Origin: Cesiribacter sp. SM1
GTDB taxonomy: Bacteria; Bacteroidota; Bacteroidia; Cytophagales; Cyclobacteriaceae
Length of the DNA: 64,000 nucleotides
Direction: 5' to 3'
Assembly (NCBI RefSeq): GCF_020178975.1
Contig: NZ_JAHXBU010000045.1
Span: forward strand, 172,455-236,454
In this document: piece by piece, positions 45,340-53,588 of the stretch
Numbering within the stretch: the stretch's first letter is position 1
Layout: the number at the start of each line of letters is the position of its first letter
Notes under the pieces: model-generated
The model's database searches: none
The model's input: the letters and a program-made list of their open reading frames with translations, nothing else
Told to the model about the DNA's origin: nothing
Made by a program: the position numbers and the translations under genes

Positions 45340-48300
45340 TTAGAAACTAGCATTAATTTGGATACCATAACTTCTGGTAGCGGCACTGGAGCCTTCGTCG
45401 ATTCCCTGCCTGTACCAGCTGCTTCCGATGGGCGCTTCAGGATCGAGGTTTTCCAGTGTTCTCCAGATATAGAACAGGTTACGTCCTACCAGCGAAAGCC
45501 GCACATTCTGGAATTTCAGCCGTTCGGTTAGGTTATTTGGCAATGTGTAGCCCAGCACCATTTCGCGCATTTTAACAAAGCTGTTATCATACACAGAACC
45601 CTTGCCGTTCCAGGCATCGGCACCCCAGTAAAAGGTGTTGATGTAATAATATGCAGCATCTACCAGGGTGGTATTTACTGCACCTTCTGCTGTTACACCT
45701 TCAAGCAGTACCCCATCGTGGTAAACAGTGCCTCCGTTGGGGGCAGTACTGGAATGATCTGGCAGCAGCACCTTTGTATTAGTATCATCGATGTAGTAGG
45801 GTAAACCGCCATGTTCCTGATCGCGGTACTGCAGAGTATTTTCATACATACCTGCTCCGGTAGCATATTTCATAGGGGTAGAAACAATCTGACCGCCTAA
45901 ACGATAATCCACCAGCGCATCGAATGAAAATCCCTTATAGGAAATGGTATTGGAGATACCACCTGTTATTTTAGGTAAAATGTTTCCTGCTTTTTCATAG
46001 CGGGTTTTATCAATTACATATAATCCATTTTCACCTATGATGTAGTTGCCACTTTCGTCTGTAGCACGCGGAAAAACATAGATATTCCCCAGGGGTTCGC
46101 CTACCTCTGCCACTACACGAACGGCACTCTGCTCTGCATCATAGAATATGATTTGATCAAGGCCATCATATAGGCTGTGCACCCTGCTCCTGTTTATGGC
46201 AAAGTTTAATCGGGTGTCCCATATAACTTGCCTGGAAACAGGTGTGGCATTGAGTGCCAGTTCCCAACCTTCGCTCCTGATCTCACCTATATTGGATAGT
46301 ATGGAACTGGCTCCGGTGGTAGATGGAAGGGCTAGTTCCAGAATCTGATCTTCTACCCTGCTGTTATAATAAGCCAAATCAAAGCCAAGTCGGTTGTTAA
46401 ACAACCTGGCATCAAGGCCAAATTCCATCTCATACTTATTCTCTGACCTTAGGTCTTCGTTACCATAACTTGATTTGGCACTCAGGGAGGGCACCGGCCC
46501 ATTTACTGTTTGCAGAGGCGTTTGTGAATAGGAAATGTTGGCCTGGTAGTATGGCGGTGCATTTCCTACTATTCCATAGGATGCTCTTACTTTACCAAAA
46601 CTAAAAAACGAAGGCAAAGCAAATGCATCAGTAAAAACAAAGCCTGCATTAACAGATGGGTAAAAATATCCATTATTGGAAGGTGGCAGCGTTGAGGTGT
46701 ATTCCTGCCTTCCTGTACCTTCCAGGAACAACATGTTTTTGTAGCTTAAGCTTAGGATTCCCAAGTATGCATACTTCAGCACCTCTGCACGGGTGGCAGA
46801 TGTATTTGGCAAAGCAAACGAGTTATTCAAGCTAAACCAGTTTTCTGTAATCAGGCCACCATTTGTTCCTGACGACTGATCCCTGTAGTTTTCACTCCTG
46901 ATCTGATAGCCTGCGTTTGCACTAACTTCAAAGTCACTCGTTATCTGATTGGCATAAGATAGTAATCCTTCACCATAGAGAATCGAATAGTTGCCTTTGG
47001 CAGTGCCATAATAACCAGTACTGTTGCTTCCGTTGAAGGCGATTGGATATTCGTTATGCTGCATTGTTTCAATAGCCCTGCTGGTGAAGTCATTTCCAAC
47101 CCTTCCCCTGAACCTTAGATTTTTGATTATCTCATAATTCAGCGTTGCACTGGTAATGATGCGGTTTTGATATTCCTCTTCACTATTGCGAAGCTGGCTC
47201 CACAGGAAGTTTAGCACTTCTGGCCTGATGTTGTATGTAAGGGCTTCCTCAGGATTTCTGATGGCCTGATCAAAAGGCACAAACTTATAACCACTTGAAG
47301 TCTGGTACCTATCAAGCATCACAGACATATCTTCCGCCCGACTAAAAAAGCCATCGTAAGATGCAGTCAGTCTGTTGATTTGCATAGGCCTGTTTTTAGT
47401 GTAGCTGTTAACATAGTTAACCACCACATCAGTGCTTACCTTATTGCTAAGCTTCACCGTACTGTTCAAATTGAATGTATTACGTGAGAGTTTACCACCC
47501 CTTTGTATGCCTTCATAATCATTCCGTGTGTACGAAAGCCGGTAAGCTACCTTATCGTTCTGGTTTGATAGAGCGAGGTTCAGTACTGAATTAAAGCCTG
47601 TTTGGTAAAAGTCCTTGTAATTATCTGGTTGGGGAGAGTAAGCGCGCATGGTACCATCCCACCAGGGCACTAACCGGCCATCCATCCTGGGGCCAAACTG
47701 GGCGAAAGACCTAAAGTTAGGCCGTACTCCTTCAGCGGTTCCATCGCCATCGGCATCTACCGGTATCCATCCCTGTTCATCTGCTCCTACCAGAAGGTTT
47801 GTTTCCCTGTCGTAACCCGGCCCATACACATTCTGGTAGTTGGGTGTAAAGGCAACCTCTTCAACATTGTAGTTATAGTTAAGATCTACACCCAGGCCAC
47901 GTGATTTTGTTCCCTTTTTAGTAGTAATAACGATTACACCACTTGCAGCATCAGATCCGTAAAGAGCCGTGGCACTGGCCCCTTTTAACACCGTCAGGCT
48001 TTCTATGTCTGTTGGGCTGATATCCAGAATACCATTTCCCCTGATTCTTTGGTCATCCCAAAAGCCACCGTTATTGAAGCCTGCTCTTCCTCTTTCTCCA
48101 CTATCACGAATGAGAACCCCATCTACTACATACAAGGGCTGTGTGTTAAAATTAAGGGAGTTGATACCCCGGATTTGAACATTTACTCCACTGGTTGCCC
48201 CCCCCGGTGCTGTGGTTATCTTTACACCAGCGGCCTTTCCATAAAGCGCCGATGCAAAATTCGTATTACCTGTCTGGGTCAATTCTTCTGCACTAACCGT

Positions 48301-48675
48301 GCTGGTAGCATATCCTAAGGCTCTTTGCTCTCTCTCGATTCCCAATGCCGTTACCACCACCTCTTCCAGTGCCTTTACATCAGGCTCCATTGCAATATCA
48401 ACAACAGACCGATTATGAATGGGCACTTCTTTTCTAACATACCCGATAAATGAAACAATCAGGGTATCTTTTCCCTGGGGCACCTGAAGTGAAAAGGTTC
48501 CATCCACACCCGTTGCAACGCCTGTGTTAGTCCCTTTGATCATTACAGCAACACCTGGCAGCGGCTGGCTTACCTCATCCGTTACTTTTCCTTTAATCAT
48601 TCGCTGTGCCCAGGCAAGCTGACAGCAAAACATAAGAAAAGTAGTAATACTCCAAAAAATGTAACTTTTCTTCAT
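45340..48675 (-). CDS. SusC/RagA-family TonB-dependent outer-membrane transporter
   Basis: 1111 residues. Signal peptide about 1-23 (...LAWAQ), carboxypeptidase-regulatory-like domain (IKGKVTDEVSQPLPGVAVMIKG, 27 onward), plug with VVTALGIEREQRALGYAT and DAASGVIVITTKKGT, and a barrel ending ...GIQINASF. The LGIEREQRALGYA plug type is common in SusC proteins that pair with SusD_2, supporting the neighbour's class. Divergent from the LacI gene at 49359. The shared 680-nt promoter region contains two TGTG-N6-CACA sites. Confidence 0.95.
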   Translation of the reverse strand: MKKSYIFWSITTFLMFCCQLAWAQRMIKGKVTDEVSQPLPGVAVMIKGTNTGVATGVDGTFSLQVPQGKDTLIVSFIGYVRKEVPIHNRSVVDIAMEPDVKALEEVVVTALGIEREQRALGYATSTVSAEELTQTGNTNFASALYGKAAGVKITTAPGGATSGVNVQIRGINSLNFNTQPLYVVDGVLIRDSGERGRAGFNNGGFWDDQRIRGNGILDISPTDIESLTVLKGASATALYGSDAASGVIVITTKKGTKSRGLGVDLNYNYNVEEVAFTPNYQNVYGPGYDRETNLLVGADEQGWIPVDADGDGTAEGVRPNFRSFAQFGPRMDGRLVPWWDGTMRAYSPQPDNYKDFYQTGFNSVLNLALSNQNDKVAYRLSYTRNDYEGIQRGGKLSRNTFNLNSTVKLSNKVSTDVVVNYVNSYTKNRPMQINRLTASYDGFFSRAEDMSVMLDRYQTSSGYKFVPFDQAIRNPEEALTYNIRPEVLNFLWSQLRNSEEEYQNRIITSATLNYEIIKNLRFRGRVGNDFTSRAIETMQHNEYPIAFNGSNSTGYYGTAKGNYSILYGEGLLSYANQITSDFEVSANAGYQIRSENYRDQSSGTNGGLITENWFSLNNSFALPNTSATRAEVLKYAYLGILSLSYKNMLFLEGTGRQEYTSTLPPSNNGYFYPSVNAGFVFTDAFALPSFFSFGKVRASYGIVGNAPPYYQANISYSQTPLQTVNGPVPSLSAKSSYGNEDLRSENKYEMEFGLDARLFNNRLGFDLAYYNSRVEDQILELALPSTTGASSILSNIGEIRSEGWELALNATPVSRQVIWDTRLNFAINRSRVHSLYDGLDQIIFYDAEQSAVRVVAEVGEPLGNIYVFPRATDESGNYIIGENGLYVIDKTRYEKAGNILPKITGGISNTISYKGFSFDALVDYRLGGQIVSTPMKYATGAGMYENTLQYRDQEHGGLPYYIDDTNTKVLLPDHSSTAPNGGTVYHDGVLLEGVTAEGAVNTTLVDAAYYYINTFYWGADAWNGKGSVYDNSFVKMREMVLGYTLPNNLTERLKFQNVRLSLVGRNLFYIWRTLENLDPEAPIGSSWYRQGIDEGSSAATRSYGIQINASF

Positions 48676-49159
48676 ACTGGTTTGGGTTAGTGAAATTTTA
48701 AGACAAGCTGGGAGTATGCTCTGCCACAGGAATTGGCAGATACCCTTTACACCCAGAAAAAGTTAAATTCTACTAATGGTACGGCACCAGAGGTAATGCT
48801 TTGCCAATCATGTTCCAGGGCACTTTTCTATTCACCAACAGAAAAGCTGATCAAGCTTTCCTTTTTCCCCACCCAGGTACTCCCGCCCTGCTTCTTTTTT
48901 AGATCATTCCTAAGGCCTCTTTCAGCCTCCTTTGCACTTGCTCAACTTCGTGGTTTTGGTACAATGTGCGTTGGTTAATGAGTACCTAAATCCAGGCCCT
49001 AAGTGAACAAGCCTTTCACCCTAAATACCGCAATGAGAGTTGACACCTAACAGCACATATTTCAGCGCTCTGTTTAGATGTAATGAATATGATAGATCAG
49101 GTAGTTATATGATCGAATATAAATGAGTGAAATTTAAAATACAAGAAAAATACAGGAAA

Positions 49160-49173
49160 TGTGTGCGCACACA
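49160..49173. promoter_or_regulatory. Perfect operator palindrome TGTGTGCGCACACA
   Basis: A 14-bp perfect palindrome with central CG, typical of LacI-family operators, about 190 nt upstream of the regulator start and about 485 nt upstream of SusC. Confidence 0.7.
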
Positions 49174-49177
49174 CCGA

Positions 49178-49195
49178 ATGTGTTTCCGCACACAT
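49178..49195. promoter_or_regulatory. Second operator-like repeat beside the perfect palindrome
   Basis: ATGTGT-TTCCGC-ACACAT: 6-bp perfect arms, again TGTG-N6-CACA (from 49179). It begins 19 bp after its neighbour, about two helical turns, so two dimers could bind the same DNA face. Confidence 0.6.
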
Positions 49196-49358
49196 GCATT
49201 GTAAGCTTTTTATGATGATTTTCCGCGTTTTGTTTGAGCTTGCCAATAATGCCTGTAATATTTATACCAAAGGAAAGGCAGCAGCGGCGTGAAGGCAACG
49301 TACTTCTATTTGGAACCTATGCCAGTTCTATCCTATATTTAATATTCATTCACCTTTG

Positions 49359-50432
49359 ATGGGTCAGAAAAAGAACAGAATAAAAGACATTGCCTTCCAT
49401 GCCGGTGTGTCGGTAGGCACTGTAGACCGTGTGCTCCATAACAGGGGGAGAGTTTCGGAGGAAGCCTTAAAAAAAGTGCAGGAGGCAATTATTAAAGTAG
49501 ATTATAAACCCAACCTGATTGCCCGCACGCTTGGCTCGAGGAAGCGGCACTACATTGCTGCCATAATTCCTGATCCTTCCCTGGATGAATACTGGACACA
49601 ATCCAGCCTGGGCATCAAACAATCTATCGCAGAGTGGGCGCCATACGATTTTCAGATCGATACTTATCACTTTAATTTGTACGATAAGAACTCGTTCAAA
49701 AGCATTAGCGAGGAGGTCTATCTTACAAAACCAGATGGTATTTTACTAGCTCCTATATTCTATAAGGAGACACTTCCCTTTTTAATGCTCTGCAAAACAG
49801 CTGGCATTCCTTATGTTCTCTTCAACTCAAACATCCCCGAGGCCTCTTCCCTGAGCTTTATCGGACAGAATTTATTGGAGAGTGGAAAAGTGGGAGGAGA
49901 ACTTTGCCATATCGGTCATCACGGTCCTGGTACTTTCGCTATTCTTCATATTAATGAGAACATTCAGAACGCGGTACACTTACTGGAAAAGGAGAAAGGA
50001 TTTCGAAAGTTTTTCGAAGAAAACCAGTCCGGAGGCGTCCAGGTGGTGTCATTAGACCTTGAGAGCTCCGAAGCTGCAAAAATTAACCAGGAAATTGAGT
50101 TGCTGGTAGCTGATCCGCAGTTAAAAGGAATTTTGGTAACCACCTCCAAAGGTCTTTCCATTGTTTCTGCATTTCTGGAAAGAAATGGAAAAAAAGGTAT
50201 TCGCCTTGTCGGATATGATCTCCTGGAGGAAAATATTCGCTATCTGAAAGCTGGCATCATCGACTTTCTGATCAACCAGAACCCTAAACGCCAGGCTTTC
50301 CTGGGGATCCATCACCTGTCAAATTACCTCTTACTTAAGAAGGAACCACCTGCAATGGATCTTTTCCCCCTGGAGATTATCACGCCTCAAAACCTGGACT
50401 CATACCTGAACGCCAGGCTCCATTCATACTAA
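49359..50432 (+). CDS. LacI-family transcriptional regulator
   Basis: 357 residues from the ATG at 49359 (MGQKKNRIKDIAFHAG). The TTG three bases earlier is not needed. The HTH reads RIKDIAFHAGVSVGTVDRVLHNRGRVSEE (about 7-35, shown in part), followed by the hinge YKPNLIARTLGS and a periplasmic-binding-like sensor domain (YVLFNSNIPEASSLSFIGQN). The SVGTVDRVLHNRG recognition helix differs from the other LacI here, consistent with a different operator. Divergent from the susCD/fucosidase operon. Probably controls it, itself, and the ROK-asparaginase-CutC cassette through TGTG-N6-CACA sites. Confidence 0.92.
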   Translation: MGQKKNRIKDIAFHAGVSVGTVDRVLHNRGRVSEEALKKVQEAIIKVDYKPNLIARTLGSRKRHYIAAIIPDPSLDEYWTQSSLGIKQSIAEWAPYDFQIDTYHFNLYDKNSFKSISEEVYLTKPDGILLAPIFYKETLPFLMLCKTAGIPYVLFNSNIPEASSLSFIGQNLLESGKVGGELCHIGHHGPGTFAILHINENIQNAVHLLEKEKGFRKFFEENQSGGVQVVSLDLESSEAAKINQEIELLVADPQLKGILVTTSKGLSIVSAFLERNGKKGIRLVGYDLLEENIRYLKAGIIDFLINQNPKRQAFLGIHHLSNYLLLKKEPPAMDLFPLEIITPQNLDSYLNARLHSY

Positions 50433-50871
50433 GCTGTTACACTTCTTAACTCAGTTATCTCTATTGTAACATTCGTTAAGGATTTAGGCTACTGATAGTC
50501 TACCTGTTATCATCTTCTACAGCTAAAGACAAGTCGTCATTCCCCTGAAGAGGGAGATCTGTCTGCTTTTACAGCTGAAATCACCATTCCTGTTTTGAGC
50601 TGACAGATCCCCGCCTGCGCGGGGATGACGATTAAGGAGCAACTGACACTGATGCTAACCCATAACTCACGTTATAATAGTACAGAATGCCATTTTCATA
50701 TGGAGCGATGGGGCCTCCCTTGCTCAGCTCCGGAGAGCACAACTGGGATTACCTTGGCTAATGATTGATTAGCTACAGCAACAAGCACAGTAAAAACTGA
50801 AAATATTCTCATCAAGAGTTTTCATGAAGGCCGATACCTATGCATAAGAGACCAAAACTCCTGACGCAGTT
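50433..50871. other. Intergenic stretch holding MITE copy A
   Basis: Between the LacI stop and a small ORF. Half of it is the repeat at 50468-50673; the rest shows no gene. Confidence 0.6.
50468..50673. repeat. MITE-like repeat, copy A (206 bp)
   Basis: Closely matches copy B at 54944-55146 over its full length. Its right end TAACCCATAACTCACGTT resembles the terminal repeat of the IS982-family element at 55155. The left end has decayed (AACATTCGTTAAGGATTTA). Internally it carries the palindromic segment around ATCCCCGCCTGCGCGGGGAT and contains no reading frame. Confidence 0.75.
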
Positions 50872-51102
50872 CTACCTGCATTGACACACTGCAAGACTTT
50901 GTAACTGTTCCTTCAACCGATTCTTATGTTCCAGACAACAGAATGAGAGTATTCTGCAACAACCCTCGTAATCTATACCGATTATCGTGTCTTTGTCACA
51001 TTTGGGGCAGCTCAATCCTTCCAGCATAGGTTTTAATATGAAATCTCTAATTTGCCTCTGCCTAAGGATATCTCCGGGATGTTCCAGAATATATTTGTTC
51101 AT
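50872..51102 (-). CDS. Small Cys-rich hypothetical protein
   Basis: 76 residues from an ATG. The centre carries CPKC (about 32-35) and later CC and CC-x-EH pairs (GCCRILSFCCLEH), which could bind zinc. No family recognised. It stands alone between a LacI gene and a cyclase gene, with no obvious promoter or ribosome binding site. It could be spurious, but the spaced cysteines and intact start favour a real small gene. Confidence 0.4.
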   Translation of the reverse strand: MNKYILEHPGDILRQRQIRDFILKPMLEGLSCPKCDKDTIIGIDYEGCCRILSFCCLEHKNRLKEQLQSLAVCQCR

Positions 51103-51454
51103 GACCTAAGTAACCTAAGCGGAAAGTTACGAACAGAAAAGCAATATAACAAAACGCAACATAACCCCTGCAGCCCCCTCATTTTCACGCAAAGCATTGC
51201 AGAACACCACCAGCCCGGTTCAGGAGGGCACGTACCGCTTCAAAAAGGTTTTCTGGCAGTGCAAAAAACTTTCTTAGACTCCAGCCTTAAACCTTTTTTT
51301 GGCTGTAGTAGCTGCCTGACCCGGGCCTGGCTCACAAGATTGATTGTATTCCATGAATGATGATCACCAGGATACCTGGCTCCCGTTCCAGACTGTTTTT
51401 TCCAGATGTTGGGCTTGAGCCCTGGCTTTGATCAACAGCACCCTATAAAGTCAT
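51103..51454. other. Non-coding stretch
   Basis: 352 nt between the small ORF and the cyclase-family stop. No gene, repeat or strong hairpin recognised. Confidence 0.5.
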
Positions 51455-52432
51455 TTATTTTATTGGAATAGCAATTGGTCGCATAGGAGATCCGCTGGCT
51501 CCTTTTAGTTTTAGGGAGGCTGCAATAAATGCAAACTTATACACCTTATCTGCCGCTAAGGATTCCAGTTGCATCTGCTCAATAAACATAACTCCCTTCT
51601 CTGCTAACAGGTAGGTATGCACAGGCACCCAGTTGTCTGATCGTTCTGGCGGAAAGGCCTCAAAACTTAAATTATCAGCCCCTAACAGCATTATTTTTTG
51701 GTCCTCCACCAGCCATTTTACTGCCTCTAGATTAATACCGGGATACTTATGCAGGTACTTGTCAGCATCGTGGTAGTGCTTTGCCTGGCCGGTTCGAATC
51801 AATACTACATCTCCGGCCTGTAGTTGTACATGTTGCTTTAGCAAAGCGCCTTTTAGATCACTGACACTGATGCGGTAATCTTCAGGCAGCCCTTCCATTC
51901 CCTTATAATCCGGAATATCAATTAAAACCCCACGTGCAATAACAGGTGGAATGGTTTCAGCCCCTGTTTTCAACCATCCTTTATCACCCAGGTGCTCCTC
52001 GGGACTAAAATTGTTCCAGATCCTGCCATTGAGCCCAAAGTGATTCAGGGCATCAATATGGGTACCCATGTGCGTGTACATGGAAATTGCGTCTCCGGTG
52101 TAACTTACCTTACTGTTCATGGCGATCCCAAGTCCATTGGGGTTATCTACAACAGTGCCTTTTGGGGTGTGGGTGAGCCAATACTGATAGCCAGGATCAC
52201 CCAGTGCATGAAAGCTGGGCATTCCCACAAAGTAGTCGACACTAAGATCATAAACCTGCCCTGAGCTGATAGAAGCTAAAGCTGCTAGTCTCGAGGCAGG
52301 CGTCATCATATTTAGGGTGCCAATTTCATCCTCAGGTCCCCAGGGACTTTTCCCTGCCTGATCTGTTTGGGCATTGGCAGCCTGAAAGCCCAGTGCACTG
52401 ATTGCTAAACTTAGCATGAGTTTGTTTTTCAT
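51455..52432 (-). CDS. Exported cyclase-family metal-dependent hydrolase (kynurenine-formamidase-like)
   Basis: 325 residues from the ATG at 52432; the upstream in-frame start at 52459 is a TTG and less likely. Signal peptide about 1-21 (...QAANA). The cyclase-family metal motif HxGTHxDxxxH is present as HMGTHIDALNH (His121-His131). Other family segments are VLIDIPDYKG, GDVVLIRTGQ and LGADNLSFEAFPP. Members hydrolyse formamides, cyclic amides or esters. Periplasmic location argues against the tryptophan-degradation role, so the substrate is open. Neighbour of a co-directional Crp/Fnr regulator. Confidence 0.88.
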   Translation of the reverse strand: MKNKLMLSLAISALGFQAANAQTDQAGKSPWGPEDEIGTLNMMTPASRLAALASISSGQVYDLSVDYFVGMPSFHALGDPGYQYWLTHTPKGTVVDNPNGLGIAMNSKVSYTGDAISMYTHMGTHIDALNHFGLNGRIWNNFSPEEHLGDKGWLKTGAETIPPVIARGVLIDIPDYKGMEGLPEDYRISVSDLKGALLKQHVQLQAGDVVLIRTGQAKHYHDADKYLHKYPGINLEAVKWLVEDQKIMLLGADNLSFEAFPPERSDNWVPVHTYLLAEKGVMFIEQMQLESLAADKVYKFAFIAASLKLKGASGSPMRPIAIPIK

Positions 52433-52496
52433 TTGTACTTCATTTTGGTGACAGTACAAAATTCATGATCCTCAAAGCCTAAAAAATTAAGATGTC

Positions 52497-53078
52497 TTAA
52501 GAAAGCGGATCAATCCATTTTTTTCTCAGTGCACTTAAATGCTCAGGTGTTATATCCAGGTAAGAAGCAACCATGTACTGAGGTACCCGTTGCTCTAATT
52601 GCCTGTACTGCTGCCTGAAATCCTGATACCGCTCTTCGGCTGTTTGGCTCATTCTCCTGAAGGTGCGGTCCTGCAATGCTACATAAGCTTTTTGTATTTT
52701 TAACCTGAAGAATCGCTCCAGCATCGGCACCCGATCAAAAAGTTCATCTAGTGCATCCCGGTGAATCTGATAGAGCCTGCAGGGTTCCAGGGCCTGAATA
52801 AACTGAGTAGCTGGTGTTTGAGTGATATAACTGCTTAAGTCATTAATCCACCAGCCTTCAATACCGAACTGAAGTATATATTCAGTGGTAGCATCGCTGA
52901 GGTGATACGCGCGCAAACAACCTTCTGATATAAAGCGCATATGGTTAGACACATCCCCTTTTTGAAGCAGAAACTCCTTCTTCTTCAGATGTTTTGTTTT
53001 GAATGCTTCGGCAATTAATTCTGCCTCTGCATCTGTGAGCGGTACTGCCTGTCTGAAATGATCGATGAGATCGTTCAT
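52497..53078 (-). CDS. Crp/Fnr-family transcriptional regulator
   Basis: 193 residues. The N-terminal cyclic-nucleotide-binding-like beta-roll (FLLQKGDVSNHMRFISEGCLRAYH, about 37-60 in part) is followed by the dimer helix and a C-terminal winged helix (QRVPQYMVASYLDITPEHLSALRKKW, about 163-188). The helix-turn-helix segment YLDITPEHLSALRKKW is the common Bacteroidota type. No Fnr-type cysteines are visible. It lies 64 nt upstream of the cyclase gene in the same direction and diverges from the DAHP synthase leader, so it may regulate either. Confidence 0.9.
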   Translation of the reverse strand: MNDLIDHFRQAVPLTDAEAELIAEAFKTKHLKKKEFLLQKGDVSNHMRFISEGCLRAYHLSDATTEYILQFGIEGWWINDLSSYITQTPATQFIQALEPCRLYQIHRDALDELFDRVPMLERFFRLKIQKAYVALQDRTFRRMSQTAEERYQDFRQQYRQLEQRVPQYMVASYLDITPEHLSALRKKWIDPLS

Positions 53079-53425
53079 AAAACCAAATCTGCCTAATATC
53101 TAATTAAAGAAATTTGAAGCAAAAAACTTAGAAACAAAAGTCCATCTTCCTACCCTCTCAAAAAGCCTTTAGATAAAGCAGGCAAGTAAAAAAAAATACA
53201 GAACCTAGTCTGATCCACAGATCATCATAACCAAAAGGAGCAGATTTGAATGTTTAAGCACTAATTGATCGAGCCGGCAATTATGCGGGAACCAAAGCAG
53301 GGCAAGAGCGAAGACCTGACCTAATCCTTATTACTCTCCTGTAATGATCATAGATAGAGGCGATTTTTAAATTAAAATTTTGGAAATTGAATTTATTTAC
53401 ATAAACTAGCCGAATCAAATAAAAA
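53079..53425. promoter_or_regulatory. Divergent promoter region (Crp/Fnr and DAHP-synthase leader)
   Basis: 347 AT-rich nt between the Crp/Fnr start and the leader-peptide ATG. It must hold the promoter for the attenuated aro transcript, but no box is clear enough to mark. Confidence 0.45.
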
Positions 53426-53503
53426 ATGAGAACACTTATCAGCGCAATATATTCATTTACCTTCTGGCTCTCAACGGAGCGAGGTAAGTTGTGTATTGTC
53501 TGA
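53426..53503 (+). CDS. Aromatic-amino-acid leader peptide of the DAHP synthase gene
   Basis: A 25-codon ORF (ATG 53426, TGA 53501) whose middle codons read Tyr-Ser-Phe-Thr-Phe-Trp (53450-53467). It is followed 23 nt later by an intrinsic terminator just before the gene for the first enzyme of aromatic amino acid synthesis. This is the layout of ribosome-mediated attenuation: stalling at Tyr, Phe or Trp codons when charged tRNA is scarce would favour readthrough. Too short for a standard ORF list; the aromatic cluster and context are the evidence. Confidence 0.75.
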   Translation: MRTLISAIYSFTFWLSTERGKLCIV

Positions 53504-53534
53504 AAAGATCATAAATACCACCTACTAAGCTCCG
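53475..53534 (+). promoter_or_regulatory. Putative antiterminator of the DAHP synthase leader
   Basis: CGGAGC (53475-53480) can pair with GCTCCG (53529-53534), and AGGT (53482-53485) with ACCT (53520-53523). The first pairing uses the 5' arm of the terminator, so the two structures exclude each other. Confidence 0.6.
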
Positions 53535-53556
53535 AAGAATTCGGGGCTTTTTTTTT
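53527..53556 (+). terminator. Attenuator terminator upstream of DAHP synthase
   Basis: AAGCTCCGAA pairs with TTCGGGGCTT (10 bp, one T-G pair) around a GAA loop and runs into nine consecutive T's. It lies 32 nt before the DAHP synthase ATG. Confidence 0.85.
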
Positions 53557-53588
53557 GTCCATACAGCAACTTTAAAATTGCCAGATAC

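Larger units (their letters stand above)
48676..49358. promoter_or_regulatory. Divergent promoter region between SusC and LacI regulator
   Basis: 683 nt with no gene I can support. Two palindromic sites lie at 49160 and 49179. The remainder is AT-rich towards the regulator and shows nothing else recognisable. Confidence 0.6.

Noticed and set aside
50600..50640. CCCCGC-rich palindromes as a CRISPR or tRNA remnant
   Set aside because: They belong to the two-copy MITE; there are no spaced direct repeats and no tRNA fold.
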